Assembly: GCF_000020505.1 (NCBI RefSeq)
Contig: NC_011027.1
Location: 294,001-358,000, forward strand
Length of the DNA stretch: 64,000 nt
Direction: 5' to 3'
From: Chlorobaculum parvum NCIB 8327
GTDB taxonomy: Bacteria; Bacteroidota; Chlorobiia; Chlorobiales; Chlorobiaceae
Numbering within the stretch: position 1 is the first letter of the stretch; the number at the start of each line of letters is the position of its first letter. The position numbers were made by a program, and so were the translations under genes. The notes below the pieces were generated by a model, which saw only the letters and a list, made by a program, of their open reading frames with translations, was not told the origin of the DNA and ran no database searches. Below, in pieces: positions 47,008-56,533 of this stretch.

Positions 47008-47810
47008 GGCGAGAAACGTATCCACCGCTGAGCAAGACGATGCTGGGACGGCTGGCCAAGTTGTCGCGCAAGAAGTATCGCGACAGCGAAGGGCTTTTTC
47101 TGGCCGAGGGGCTGCGCACGGTGAGCGAGCTGCTCGACAGCCTGCCCGACCTGTCGATGCTGCACGCGCTCGTGCTCGACGAAGCGGCCGCCGGTCAGCT
47201 CGATGGCCTGAAGCGTTTTGCTGGAAAGGTGTGGCTCGGCGATGCGGATGCGTTCAAACGCCTCGCCCAGACCGCTTCGCCGCAGGGCGTGTGCGCGGCG
47301 TTTCGCAAGCCGGAGATGGGCGAATTCCGTCCCGCCGAACGCTCATTCGTCGTGGCGCTCGACGACGTGCAGGATCCGGGCAACGTCGGCACGATTATCC
47401 GCACAGCGGCCTGGTTCGGCGCGGAAGCGGTTATCTGCGGGCCAGGTACGGCTGATCCCTGGAACGCCAAAACGGTCAGATCGACCGCCGGAAGCATTTT
47501 CGCGCTTCGCATCATCGACGTCCCCGACCTCGCCGCCGAGCTGAAACGCCTGCAAGCCGCAGGCTTCACGGTAGCCGCCGCTGCGCTCGACGGGCAGGAT
47601 TACCGCTCCTTCGGCGAGTGGCCCGACCGCCGCGCGCTCGTCATCGGTAACGAAGCCAACGGCATAAGCGAAAAAGTGCTCGCCCTCGCCGACAGCCGTC
47701 TCCTCATTCCTCACGCTGGAACCCACCCCGCCGTCGAATCTCTCAACGCTTCGGTGTCTGCGGGGATTCTGATGGCAAGAATTGCGCTTCGCGCGAATTA
47801 TGAATGTTGA
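47004..47810 (+). CDS. TrmH/SpoU-family RNA 2'-O-methyltransferase
   Basis: 268 residues. SPOUT motifs are VALDDVQDPGNVGTIIRTAAWFG, LVIGNEANGIS and LLIPHAGTHPAVESLNASVS. An N-terminal substrate-binding domain (SRKKYRDSEGLFLAEGLRTV) is as in RlmB/TsnR-like rRNA methylases. The target nucleotide cannot be told. Confidence 0.92.
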   Translation: MRRETYPPLSKTMLGRLAKLSRKKYRDSEGLFLAEGLRTVSELLDSLPDLSMLHALVLDEAAAGQLDGLKRFAGKVWLGDADAFKRLAQTASPQGVCAAFRKPEMGEFRPAERSFVVALDDVQDPGNVGTIIRTAAWFGAEAVICGPGTADPWNAKTVRSTAGSIFALRIIDVPDLAAELKRLQAAGFTVAAAALDGQDYRSFGEWPDRRALVIGNEANGISEKVLALADSRLLIPHAGTHPAVESLNASVSAGILMARIALRANYEC

Positions 47811-47834
47811 ATTATGAATTGAAGAGTGGGTGGG

Positions 47835-47915
47835 TTGTAGGGGCAATCCCTTGCGGTTGCCATTGTCGTCTTTGAAGTCCTTGTTGTCTTTTTGCCGAGC
47901 TGGAGCTCGGTGTTC
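47835..47915. repeat. Diverged copy of the dispersed palindromic repeat
   Basis: GTAGGGGCAATCCCTTGCGG with TTGCC and a GTCCTTGTTGTCTTTTTGCC flank, similar to the flanks at 9061 and 24150. A short hairpin (AGCTGGAGCTCGG) follows. Confidence 0.5.
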
Positions 47916-47926
47916 CCAAGGTTCAA

Positions 47927-48994
47927 TTGATAACTCTTTTCACCGTGCTGCGATCTGTCGAACAGTTTATTTTCAGGCATCTGACGCCGTTGTCGATCCG
48001 ATGGCTTCCGGCTCCTGACATCGAGCGTGCTTCCGGGCTGGCGGCAGAGGTGTATCGACAGCTCGATGAAGAGTTCATGACGGTGCCTCCGGTCACGTTG
48101 CACCATCTGAATTCGCAGCTCATGGCGGGGGTTTGGAGCGCGTGCCGTGAGTCGCTGGTTGCCGGGCCGGATCGTGCGTTGAAGGAGCTGATCGCGGTTG
48201 CGGTGTCGCAATCCAACCGCTGCCCATACTGCGTGCAGGCGCACTCCTCGATGCTTCAGGACGCGAATGACCGTCCGGCGCTCGACGCTGTTTCGTCCGG
48301 TGAGCGCGCGAACGACGATCTCTCGAATCTTGCAGCGTGGGCTTCGGCGACCGGACGAAAAGCCGCGCTCGCGTCCGTTCCTCCGCCCTTCACGAAACCT
48401 CAGGCACCGGCGTTCATGGCTACGGCAGTGCTGTTCCACTACATCAACCGGATGGTCAATATCTTTCTCGATGATACGATGATGCCAGTCGTCGGCAAGG
48501 TACCGGTGATCGGCGATCAGGCATTCAGGCTGTTCAGTAGCGTGACGTCGGGACGCATCGTCAGGATCGACGCCAAACCGGGGGTGTTTCTGACCGGGAG
48601 TCCGGCGATGAAGCTGCCGGAGGAGTTTGGCTGGGCTGGGGATGACCCGGCGGTGGCAGGGGGTTTGCTGCGCTTTGCCGATGCCGTTCGTGCCATCGCT
48701 GATTCAGTCGATTCGGGAGTGCAGTCGCTGGTGAAGCGTCATGTGGTTGCATGGCAGGGCGAGCCACCGGGTATCGACAAGGGATGGCTCGAAGATGCTG
48801 TGCGGACTTTGCCGGAAAAGCTGAAGCCCCAAGCCCGCCTCGCGCTGCTTGCCGCTATGGCATCGTGGGCGGTTGACAGCGGTGAGATAGCGTCATGCAG
48901 GCGAGCAGGTCTCGACGACCGCGCCCTGCTTGAAACCTCCGCCTGGGGAGCGTATCTGGCAACTGAGCGGATCGCATCCTGGTTGAGCAGGTAG
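47927..48994 (+). CDS. Carboxymuconolactone decarboxylase/AhpD-like protein
   Basis: 355 residues. The redox motif CPYCVQAHSSML (CxxC...H) is at about residues 97-108, in an AhpD-type helical domain. A second, less clear helical half follows. No ATG suits; TTG 47927 or GTG 47945 is the probable start. Members remove peroxides or act as oxidoreductases; the substrate is unknown. Confidence 0.8.
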   Translation: MITLFTVLRSVEQFIFRHLTPLSIRWLPAPDIERASGLAAEVYRQLDEEFMTVPPVTLHHLNSQLMAGVWSACRESLVAGPDRALKELIAVAVSQSNRCPYCVQAHSSMLQDANDRPALDAVSSGERANDDLSNLAAWASATGRKAALASVPPPFTKPQAPAFMATAVLFHYINRMVNIFLDDTMMPVVGKVPVIGDQAFRLFSSVTSGRIVRIDAKPGVFLTGSPAMKLPEEFGWAGDDPAVAGGLLRFADAVRAIADSVDSGVQSLVKRHVVAWQGEPPGIDKGWLEDAVRTLPEKLKPQARLALLAAMASWAVDSGEIASCRRAGLDDRALLETSAWGAYLATERIASWLSR

Positions 48995-49022
48995 ATTATA
49001 TTCATAATTTTCTTCATTCACC

Positions 49023-49856
49023 TCACCTCACCACCAGCACCGGGTAGTCGATGGTGTCGATCAGTTCCCGGACGGTCTCTTCCGGTAGATTCATACCTTT
49101 GCCGATGATGAGCAGTCCGGAATCGATCATGCGGATGAAGCTGACGAGCTGGCGGCTGTCGGTGAAAGGTAGATGATAGTATTCGGTTTCAAGGCCTTTT
49201 TCGCGAACGACAGCATCCGTTTCCTGCTTGCAACGTTCCATGGCTTCCGGGGCTGGATCGGTAATGAGCAGGTTCAGCGTGCTTGTCGGCCCGGCGATTT
49301 CAAGCGCGGTGGCGAGGGCGCGTTTCGAAGCATCCGAGCCATCGTAGAGCACCAGCAGCGGCCCTTCGGCGGCGGTAACGCCGGGGCGCATCAGCATCAC
49401 GTTCACCGAGCCTTTGTCAAGTGCGGAACGGGCCGTCGATCCAAGTCCCTTGCGGCATGACGGGGAACGTCCGCTGCGGCCGAGCACCAGCATGTCCGCT
49501 TCGAGGGCGGCTTGCATGACCTGCTCCGGCACCAGGCCGCGCAGTACCCTGAAGGTATGACGCAGTGTTCGGGGCTGGGCGATATGCTCCAGCATCTCAC
49601 GGGCCTGTTGCGCCTGATGCCGGAGCAGCCGTTCGAGCTGTGCGGTATCGAGCTTTTCGGTGGTCGCTGTGTAGAGGCGAATCTCTTCGGCGAAGGGCAG
49701 ACCGGCCATGTGCAGCAGGTTGATGTCTTCGACGAAGATGCCGATCAGTTCGGCTTTCAGCCGGGAGGCCATTTCGGCGGCGGCTTCGAGCGAGGCCTTG
49801 CTGTGCGGCGAGCAGTCGATGGCTACGGCGATTGAATGGATGATGCGGTGTGTCAT
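49023..49856 (-). CDS. Tandem universal stress protein (UspA family)
   Basis: 277 residues from ATG 49856, which follows a GGAGAG site. Two Usp halves: IAVAIDCSPHSKASLEAAAE with DMLVLGRSGRSPSCRKGLGS, and LLVLYDGSDASKRALATALE with GLLIIGKGMNLPE. The longer frame upstream is antisense to the Lon-like gene and not used. It is 16 bases from the Lon-type gene. Confidence 0.9.
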   Translation of the reverse strand: MTHRIIHSIAVAIDCSPHSKASLEAAAEMASRLKAELIGIFVEDINLLHMAGLPFAEEIRLYTATTEKLDTAQLERLLRHQAQQAREMLEHIAQPRTLRHTFRVLRGLVPEQVMQAALEADMLVLGRSGRSPSCRKGLGSTARSALDKGSVNVMLMRPGVTAAEGPLLVLYDGSDASKRALATALEIAGPTSTLNLLITDPAPEAMERCKQETDAVVREKGLETEYYHLPFTDSRQLVSFIRMIDSGLLIIGKGMNLPEETVRELIDTIDYPVLVVR

Positions 49857-49872
49857 CGTTGAGGTCTCTCCT

Positions 49873-52299
49873 TTATTTGTCCGGTTCATCGCCCTGTTTT
49901 TTGCCGAACGACTTCTGCTTTTCGGCCATCGTTTTGAGCCGCTCATACACTTTGGCGTTGACGGTGCCTTCAGGCCACGCGCCGGTTTCATCCATCTCTC
50001 CAGCCGGAATGCCGGTCAGGAGTTCGATGCCTTCGTCGATGTGCGAGACGGGCCAGATCGAGAACAGTCCTGATTCGACCGCCTTGACGATGTCCTGCCT
50101 GAGCATCAGGTGTTTGACGTTCGACGCGGGGATCAGCACGCCGTGGCGTCCGTCAAGGCCCCGCTCGTTGCAAAGATCGAAAAATCCTTCGATTTTTTCA
50201 TTTACTCCGCCGATGGCCTGCACCTCGCCGTGCTGGTTGACCGAGCCGGTGACGGCGAGCCACTGCCGGATCGGAATTCCCGAAATCGCCGAGAGCAGGG
50301 CGTAGAGTTCCGCCGATGATGCGCTGTCGCCCTCGACGCCACCATAGGACTGCTCGAACACCAGCGTGGCGGACAGCGAGAGCGGCTGCTCGGCGGCGTA
50401 GCGCGAACCGAGGAATCCGGACAGAATCATCACGCCTTTCGAGTGGATGGGGCCGCCCATCTCGACCTCGCGTTCGATGTCAATCACCACTCCCTTGCCG
50501 AGCCTCACCCGCGCCGTGATGCGGCTTGGACTGCCGAAGCTCTGGTCGCCCAGCGAATAGACCGACAGGCCGTTGATCTGTCCCGTTTTTTCCGAATCGG
50601 TGTCGATCAGAATCGTGCCCTGCATCATGTTATCCCGCAGGCGCTCCTGGATCCGTGAGGCGCGGTATCGCTGCGCTTCGAGCATCGCCTCCACATCTTC
50701 GGCGACCACCTCTTTGCGGCCGTTTTGCGCGGCGTGGTGGTCTGCCTCGTGCGCCAGATCGCGGATGTTCTGAAGGTTCGAGGTCAGCCGTGTGGCGTCG
50801 CCTGCCATGCGGGACCCGTGTTCGATGATGCGGGCAACGGCCGTGCGGTCGAAGGGTAGGAGCTTGTCGAGCTCGGCCATCGAGCCTATAAGACGTGCGT
50901 AGGCCAGCTGGGTTTCGTCGTTGCGCGGCATGTCGTTCTCGAAATCGGCGGCGATCTTGAACAGCTCATTGAAGTCGGGATCGTAGCTGCTCAAAAGGTA
51001 GTAGAGACTCCGCTCGCCGAGCAGAATCACCTTGATTTCGAGTGGAATGGGCTCCGGTTCGAGCGAAATGGTGCTGACCAGGCTGTAGAGCTGTGCGAGC
51101 GATTCGATGCGGATCTGGCGTGTGCGGATCGCTTTTTTGAGCGCTTCCCAGGCGAAGGGTTCGAGCAGCAGGCGACGTGCGTCGAGGATGAGGTAGCCGC
51201 CGTTGGCCCGGTGCAGCGCGCCCGGTTTGATCAACGTGAAGTCGGTAACCAGCGTGCCCATCTGGGCGGAATGTTCGATGTCGCCGATGAGGTTCTGGCT
51301 TGCGGGTTTGTCTTCGAGGATGACCGGAGCGCCGTTCAGTTCGCTGTTGTCGATCATCACGTTGACCCGGTAACGGATCATGGTTTGTCTTTGCCCGGCG
51401 GTTCTGAGCGAGGCCAGCATCGTCATCGCCCCCTGTTCGGAGGACTCCTTCTCAAGAAACTGGATGAAATTTTCGATTATGTCGTTCTGGACATCGTCGA
51501 GATACTTCAGCACCTCATCGAGATCTTTGTATTTGGCCCTGATTTCATCCATGAGCGGTTTCAGGGCGAATGCCGAAACTTCGCGGTTCAGCTCCTTGAT
51601 CTTTTCAGCGGTTTCGCGCTGCCATTTGGGGAACTGAGCCATGATGGATTGCAGCACGTCCCGCAGGCGGTCGATCTGCTCTTCGATTTTGGCGCGCTCA
51701 GCCTCTTTGAGGCGCATGTAATCGTCCGGTTTGATTACTTCGCCTTTCTTGAGCGGCGCGAATGCGAAGCCGCCGGGCGTGCGGATGAGGGAGATGCTGT
51801 GCTCCTTGGCGTCCTGTTCGAGCGCTTCGATGGCGCTGGCCTGTTGCTCGTGGATCGACTCTTCAATCTCCTTTTCCCTTGTCTGGTACTCTTCGCTGCT
51901 GAATGCGGACGGCATGACGCTGAAGAGCGTTTCGACCAGATGAGCCATGTCGTCGCTCAGTTTGCAGGCGCGGCCGGGCGGCAGGCGGAGCGCTTTCGGG
52001 TTACGCGGTTTGTCGAAGTTGTAGACGTAGCACCAGTCGTCGGGCCGGGCTTCTCCGGGGGCGAGGTTGTTCAGGAATTGCAGGACGGTCGATTGCTTGC
52101 CGGTGCCGGCCGGACCGAGGGCGAAGAGGTTGAAGCCGTCACGCCGGATGCCCATGCCGAGCCGGATGGCTTCAAGGGCTCTCTCTTGGCCGGCAATTTC
52201 GGCTGTGCCGTCGAGGTCAGCCGTGGTGTTGAATTCAAATGCGTCGGGATCGCAACGGTTGAAGAGTTGCTCGGGGCGGAGTTTTTCAGGAACGGGCAT
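49873..52299 (-). CDS. Lon-type AAA+ protease (AAA_32/LonB-like)
   Basis: 808 residues. The N-terminal AAA module contains [17 protein letters not shown] (Walker A). The central region is coiled and helical. The C-terminal Lon protease domain has the catalytic Ser in [19 protein letters not shown] and Lys in [15 protein letters not shown]. Family position is close to E. coli YcbZ/LonH-type proteins. Quality-control proteolysis is likely. Confidence 0.9.
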   Translation of the reverse strand: MPVPEKLRPEQLFNRCDPDAFEFNTTADLDGTAEIAGQERALEAIRLGMGIRRDGFNLFALGPAGTGKQSTVLQFLNNLAPGEARPDDWCYVYNFDKPRNPKALRLPPGRACKLSDDMAHLVETLFSVMPSAFSSEEYQTREKEIEESIHEQQASAIEALEQDAKEHSISLIRTPGGFAFAPLKKGEVIKPDDYMRLKEAERAKIEEQIDRLRDVLQSIMAQFPKWQRETAEKIKELNREVSAFALKPLMDEIRAKYKDLDEVLKYLDDVQNDIIENFIQFLEKESSEQGAMTMLASLRTAGQRQTMIRYRVNVMIDNSELNGAPVILEDKPASQNLIGDIEHSAQMGTLVTDFTLIKPGALHRANGGYLILDARRLLLEPFAWEALKKAIRTRQIRIESLAQLYSLVSTISLEPEPIPLEIKVILLGERSLYYLLSSYDPDFNELFKIAADFENDMPRNDETQLAYARLIGSMAELDKLLPFDRTAVARIIEHGSRMAGDATRLTSNLQNIRDLAHEADHHAAQNGRKEVVAEDVEAMLEAQRYRASRIQERLRDNMMQGTILIDTDSEKTGQINGLSVYSLGDQSFGSPSRITARVRLGKGVVIDIEREVEMGGPIHSKGVMILSGFLGSRYAAEQPLSLSATLVFEQSYGGVEGDSASSAELYALLSAISGIPIRQWLAVTGSVNQHGEVQAIGGVNEKIEGFFDLCNERGLDGRHGVLIPASNVKHLMLRQDIVKAVESGLFSIWPVSHIDEGIELLTGIPAGEMDETGAWPEGTVNAKVYERLKTMAEKQKSFGKKQGDEPDK

Positions 52300-52458
52300 G
52301 CTGTATGCTCCTTTTTCCGGTCGGCAAGAGGCAATTGCCTTGAAGCGTCATTCCGCCGGAATCGGAATGACGCCCTAAGGGAGATGCTGCCGGGGCCGCT
52401 TTATCTCCCTTTTTTACACAACTTTCGACGGTTCAGAAATGGTTCCCTTCAGTTGTTC

Positions 52459-53211
52459 TCAGGCAGCCTCTTCCTCTTCGATGGCCTTGCGCAGATGCAC
52501 CGGTTCGGCCTCACGTTTGCGCAGCCGCAGGTTGAGCATCTCCACCGAAACAGAGAAGGCCATTGCGAAATAGACGTAGCCGCGCGGGAACTCGAATCCG
52601 GCGCCTTCGGCCACCAGCGTCGCGCCGACCAGAATCAAAAAGCTCAGCGCCAGCATCTTGATGGTCGGGTGGCGTTCGACGAACTCGCCGATGGTTTGCG
52701 CGGCCACCATCATGATGCCCACGGCTATCATGATGGCCAGAATCATGACCGGAATATCTTTGGCAAGGCCGACAGCGGTAATGACCGAGTCGAGCGAGAA
52801 GACGATGTCGATAAGGGCGATCTGGATGAGCGTCATGACGAAGTTCGAAGCGGAGCGCTCCTTGATGACCTCTTCAGTGCCTTCGAGGCTCTGGTGGATC
52901 TCGTGGGTGCTTTTTGCGAGCAGGAACAGGCCGCCGCCGAGGAGGATGAGGTCTCGGCCCGTGACGGCGTGGCCGAAAGCGGTAAACAGTTCATTGGTCA
53001 GGCTCATGACCCAGGTGATCGACAGCAGCAGCGCGATTCTGCTGAGCATGGCCAGCCCGAGTCCGAGCACTCGCCCCGATTTCTGCTGTTCGGCGGGCAT
53101 TCGGCTGACGATGATCGTCAGAAAAATGATGTTATCGATGCCGAGGACGATTTCAAGCGTCGTCAGCGTCAACAGCGCGATCCACGCTTCGGGGCTGGTG
53201 ATCCATTCCAT
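52459..53211 (-). CDS. TerC-family membrane protein
   Basis: 250 residues from ATG 53211. About seven membrane helices. LEIVLGIDNIIFLTIIVSRM and IDIVFSLDSVITAVGLAKDI carry the acidic membrane residues of TerC. C-terminal RKREAEPVHLRKAIEEEEA. TerC proteins are now linked to metal (Mn2+) efflux as well as tellurite resistance; the substrate here is unknown. The gap 52300-52458 holds no gene. Confidence 0.9.
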   Translation of the reverse strand: MEWITSPEAWIALLTLTTLEIVLGIDNIIFLTIIVSRMPAEQQKSGRVLGLGLAMLSRIALLLSITWVMSLTNELFTAFGHAVTGRDLILLGGGLFLLAKSTHEIHQSLEGTEEVIKERSASNFVMTLIQIALIDIVFSLDSVITAVGLAKDIPVMILAIMIAVGIMMVAAQTIGEFVERHPTIKMLALSFLILVGATLVAEGAGFEFPRGYVYFAMAFSVSVEMLNLRLRKREAEPVHLRKAIEEEEAA

Positions 53212-53378
53212 GGGGTTCGGTTGGGATAAATGGTTGTGGTTCTGAAGATGAAAGTACGTTGGAAGAGGCTGAGTGGCAAAATCGGGAATCATTTGTGGCG
53301 AATATTTCTACATTTATTGAGAGCCTCTCTGTTTCTTTTTGTCGAGAGAGTGAAGAGCGAAAGATCAACGGCATTATT

Positions 53379-53468
53379 GTAGGGGCGAACCTGTGTGTTC
53401 GCCTTTCTTCAGTGGACGACCAATCCTGCACATCGTAAAAAGGGCAGACACGCAGGTCTGCCCCTACG
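53379..53468. repeat. Dispersed palindromic repeat, tight inverted pair
   Basis: GTAGGGGCGAACCTGTGTGT and TCGCC at 53379-53405 face AGGGCAGACACGCAGGTCTG with CCCCTAC at 53450-53466 over about 45 bases. Same family as 9028-9280. The remaining part of 53212-53507 shows no gene. Confidence 0.75.
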
Positions 53469-53507
53469 GAAAGACAGGTCGCGTTTCTCATCAATCGAAC
53501 CGAACCC

Positions 53508-54896
53508 ATGCCCGACTTCTACGACGCAACCACCCATGCCGGACTGCAACGCTATTTCGATAGCGGCGCGACCCGTTCGTTCGAGTGGCGGCGTGAGCAG
53601 CTTCGCGGGCTGGACGCGTTTCTTCACGAGCGCGAGGCGGCGATTGCCGAGGCGGTGCACGCCGATCTTGGCAAACCGGTGGCTGAAACCTGGCTGACTG
53701 AGACCGGGTATTTGTGCACGGAAATTCGGTATGCACTGCGTAATCTTCGCCGCTGGATGCGTCCGAAAAGGGTCGGCGTACCGCTGCACTACCAGTTCGC
53801 ACGTGCGTTCGTGGAGCGCGAGCCGGTGGGGGTGGCGCTCATCATCGGCGCGTGGAACTACCCGTTGCAGCTCTGCCTCGCGCCGCTCATCGGAGCGCTG
53901 GCGGGCGGCAACTGCGCGCTGCTGAAGCCCTCCGAGCTGGCTCCGGCCACCTCGGCACTGCTGGCTTCGGAGTTGGGTCGCTATGTCGATCCGCAGGCGA
54001 TCAGAATTGTCGAGGGGGACGGAGAGCTTTCGGCCCGGCTGCTGGAACACCGCTTCGACCATATTTTCTTTACAGGCAGTCGCCGGACGGGTCAGGCCGT
54101 GATGCAAGCTGCGGCTCGTCACCTTACGCCGGTCACGCTTGAACTCGGCGGTAAGTGCCCTGTCATCGTAACCGAGCAGGCCGATCTTCGCGTGGCCGCC
54201 CGGCGGATCGTCTGGGCGAAGTTTCTCAACGCGGGTCAGACCTGTGTTTCGCCCGATTATCTGCTCGTCCATCACGCCGTCGAGGAGCGTTTACTGGCGC
54301 TGATGAAGGAGGCGTTGGCGACCTTTTACGGCCCCGATCCCAAGTTGAGTCCCCATTACGGGCGGATTGTCGATGAGCGGAATTTCCACAGAGTCAAGGC
54401 TTTGCAACATGAGGGCTCGCTTGTCACCGGCGGGGGAGCAGAGCTGTCGTCGTGCTGCATCGAGCCGACGATCGTGCGGAATGTTCCTGCAGATTCCGAT
54501 CTCATGAGCGAGGAGGTGTTCGGGCCGGTGTTGCCGGTGCGCGCCTTCTCCTCGTTCGATGAGGTCGCCGGACTGGTCGCGTCGATGCCCGATCCGCTCG
54601 CGCTCTATCTCTTTTCCCGCGACCGCAGTGAACGACGGGAGCTGATGCGGCGGATTCGGAGTGGGACGGTGTGCTGCAACGACCTGCTTTTTCAGGCCTC
54701 GATCCCCGGCCTCCCCTTCGGCGGGCGCGGCATGAGCGGCATGGGGCGCTATCATGGCAAGGCGGGTTTTGATACTTTCACTTCGGAACGGAGCGTGCTG
54801 TGCCGGAGCGGTTTTCCCGATCCCGATCTGCGCTATCCCCCTTACACTGCCTGCCGGTTCGGGCTGCTTAAACGAATCGTCACTTTTTTTTCATAG
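53508..54896 (+). CDS. Aldehyde dehydrogenase (fatty-aldehyde type)
   Basis: 462 residues. IIGAWNYPLQLCLAPLIGAL, FFTGSRRTGQAVMQ (NAD site), LELGGKCPVIV (catalytic Glu) and AKFLNAGQTCVSPDYLLVHH (catalytic Cys) are clear. The short length and C-terminal FGLLKRIVTFFS-like membrane tail resemble class 3 fatty-aldehyde dehydrogenases. A patatin-like lipase gene follows 4 bases later. Confidence 0.9.
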   Translation: MPDFYDATTHAGLQRYFDSGATRSFEWRREQLRGLDAFLHEREAAIAEAVHADLGKPVAETWLTETGYLCTEIRYALRNLRRWMRPKRVGVPLHYQFARAFVEREPVGVALIIGAWNYPLQLCLAPLIGALAGGNCALLKPSELAPATSALLASELGRYVDPQAIRIVEGDGELSARLLEHRFDHIFFTGSRRTGQAVMQAAARHLTPVTLELGGKCPVIVTEQADLRVAARRIVWAKFLNAGQTCVSPDYLLVHHAVEERLLALMKEALATFYGPDPKLSPHYGRIVDERNFHRVKALQHEGSLVTGGGAELSSCCIEPTIVRNVPADSDLMSEEVFGPVLPVRAFSSFDEVAGLVASMPDPLALYLFSRDRSERRELMRRIRSGTVCCNDLLFQASIPGLPFGGRGMSGMGRYHGKAGFDTFTSERSVLCRSGFPDPDLRYPPYTACRFGLLKRIVTFFS

Positions 54897-54900
54897 CATC

Positions 54901-55680
54901 ATGGACAAGGCAAACAGCGAATCGAATCTCACGGGACTGGCATTTGGCGGCGGCGCGGTGCTTGGCGCGGCGCACATCGGTGTGCTCAAGGCGATGCACG
55001 AAACCGGCTTTCGCGCAGACTGCGTTGCGGGCACCAGCATCGGCTCGTTCGTGGCGGCCCTGCACGCTTTCGGCAAGAGCTGGGAGGAGATCGAACAGAT
55101 TGCGGTGGATCTGGACTGGTTCGATCTTTCGGGGCTTGCTCTCTCCAGCTACGGTTTGCTGTCGAACCGGAAGTTCGGGAGGCTCGTACTGAAGAAGCTC
55201 GGGCGGAAACGCATCGAGGATGCGCCGATTCCGCTGGCCATTGTCGCCACCGACATCTGTACTGGCGAGAAGGTGGTGATGCGCAAGGGGAGCGTGGCCA
55301 CGGCGGTGATGGCTAGCTCCTCCATTCCCGGAATCTTCAACCCGGTCAAGCAGAAGCAGATGCTGCTTGTCGATGGCCTGCTTACCGAGAACGTGCCCGT
55401 TTCTCCACTCAAGGAGATGGGGGCGAGCCGCATTGTCTGCATCGACCTGCTTGGTCGCCACTCCTATCGTAAGCCTGAGCATCTGGCAATGCTGCTCATG
55501 AACGCTTTTTACAGCGCCATGCGCACCATGTCCGAGATTCAGATGGAGGCAGCCGATCTGGTGATTCGTCCCAATCTTTCCGATTTCAGCCTTGTCGATA
55601 TTTCTGCCGTGCCGGAGATTTTCGAAGCCGGGTACCGCGAAGCGCTGCCGCTGCTCGAAACGTGGATGGCGAAGGCGTGA
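54901..55680 (+). CDS. Patatin-like phospholipase
   Basis: 259 residues. Oxyanion loop LAFGGGAVLGAAHIGVLKAM, nucleophile CVAGTSIGSFVAALHAF (GxSxG) and acid LLVDGLLTENVP (DG). It follows the aldehyde dehydrogenase by 4 bases. Hydrolysis of lipid acyl groups is inferred from the family; a joint lipid-aldehyde job with the preceding gene is only a guess. Confidence 0.9.
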   Translation: MDKANSESNLTGLAFGGGAVLGAAHIGVLKAMHETGFRADCVAGTSIGSFVAALHAFGKSWEEIEQIAVDLDWFDLSGLALSSYGLLSNRKFGRLVLKKLGRKRIEDAPIPLAIVATDICTGEKVVMRKGSVATAVMASSSIPGIFNPVKQKQMLLVDGLLTENVPVSPLKEMGASRIVCIDLLGRHSYRKPEHLAMLLMNAFYSAMRTMSEIQMEAADLVIRPNLSDFSLVDISAVPEIFEAGYREALPLLETWMAKA

Positions 55681-55915
55681 TGCGGTTCTGCTTCCGGAGC
55701 TGAGGCTCTTGCTGCGGCCTGTGCTTTTTCGTACAATGAAAGAATTCCTCTTGTTTGAAGCCTGACCGCCCAGCCTGCGGTTCCTGGCCTGCAATTTCGT
55801 CTGATTGTTGAGTTGTTACCCTGTCCGGCCTCTCTTTACCGGATTCGAGCCGTTGCCGCCAATCGAGCGGATTCGATATAAACGAAAGCCAAACACTGAA
55901 TCAAAGGAGGAGACG

Positions 55916-56383
55916 ATGCCCATCAGAAAGTTGCGGGAGTTTCTCGACAGTCACCACATCAAGTATTTCGTCTTCAGCCATTCACCGGCTTACACCGCGC
56001 AGGAGATTGCCGAGTCGGCCCACGTGTCGGGCAAAGAGATGGTTAAGACCGTGATGGTCAACATCGACGGACGTATGGCGATGGCTTTGCTGCCTGCTTC
56101 GCGCCAGCTCGATTTCGACAAACTGCGGATGCTGTGCGGCACGCGCGACGTCAAGCTTGCCGAAGAGGAGGAGTTCAGCGATCTCTTTCCGGAGTGCGAG
56201 ATCGGGGCGATGCCGCCGTTCGGCAATCTCTACGCCATGGAGGTTTACGCCGACGAAGCGCTCGACGAGGATGTCGATATCGCCTTCAACGCCGGGGCTC
56301 ACACCGAACTGCTCAGGATGGGCTGGGAAGATTACAAGCGCTTGGCCGCTCCCGTTATCGCCCCTATCTCCGTCGGGTTGTAA
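55916..56383 (+). CDS. YbaK/ProX-type aminoacyl-tRNA deacylase
   Basis: 155 residues from ATG 55916, which follows AAAGGAGGAG closely. YTAQEIAESAHVSGKEMVKT (with the conserved Lys) and GAMPPFGNLYAMEVYADEAL are YbaK-domain signatures. Such proteins hydrolyse mischarged tRNAs. The upstream frame from 55805 is not needed. Confidence 0.9.
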   Translation: MPIRKLREFLDSHHIKYFVFSHSPAYTAQEIAESAHVSGKEMVKTVMVNIDGRMAMALLPASRQLDFDKLRMLCGTRDVKLAEEEEFSDLFPECEIGAMPPFGNLYAMEVYADEALDEDVDIAFNAGAHTELLRMGWEDYKRLAAPVIAPISVGL

Positions 56384-56533
56384 CCTTGCAGCCGCTCAGC
56401 GCCGCACCGCACAGGCGGTAGGACGCAACCGGCAATGCGGCTTTTTGGACGGGAAGTATTACCTTTGACAGAGCTTTCCCGATTCCCGGAAACGGGATGC
56501 CGCAACGATTATCAGTTTTTTGCCTCTGCCGAT

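Noticed and set aside
51211-53229. 672-codon plus-strand open frame
   Set aside because: Runs antisense through the Lon-type and TerC genes and has no family features.
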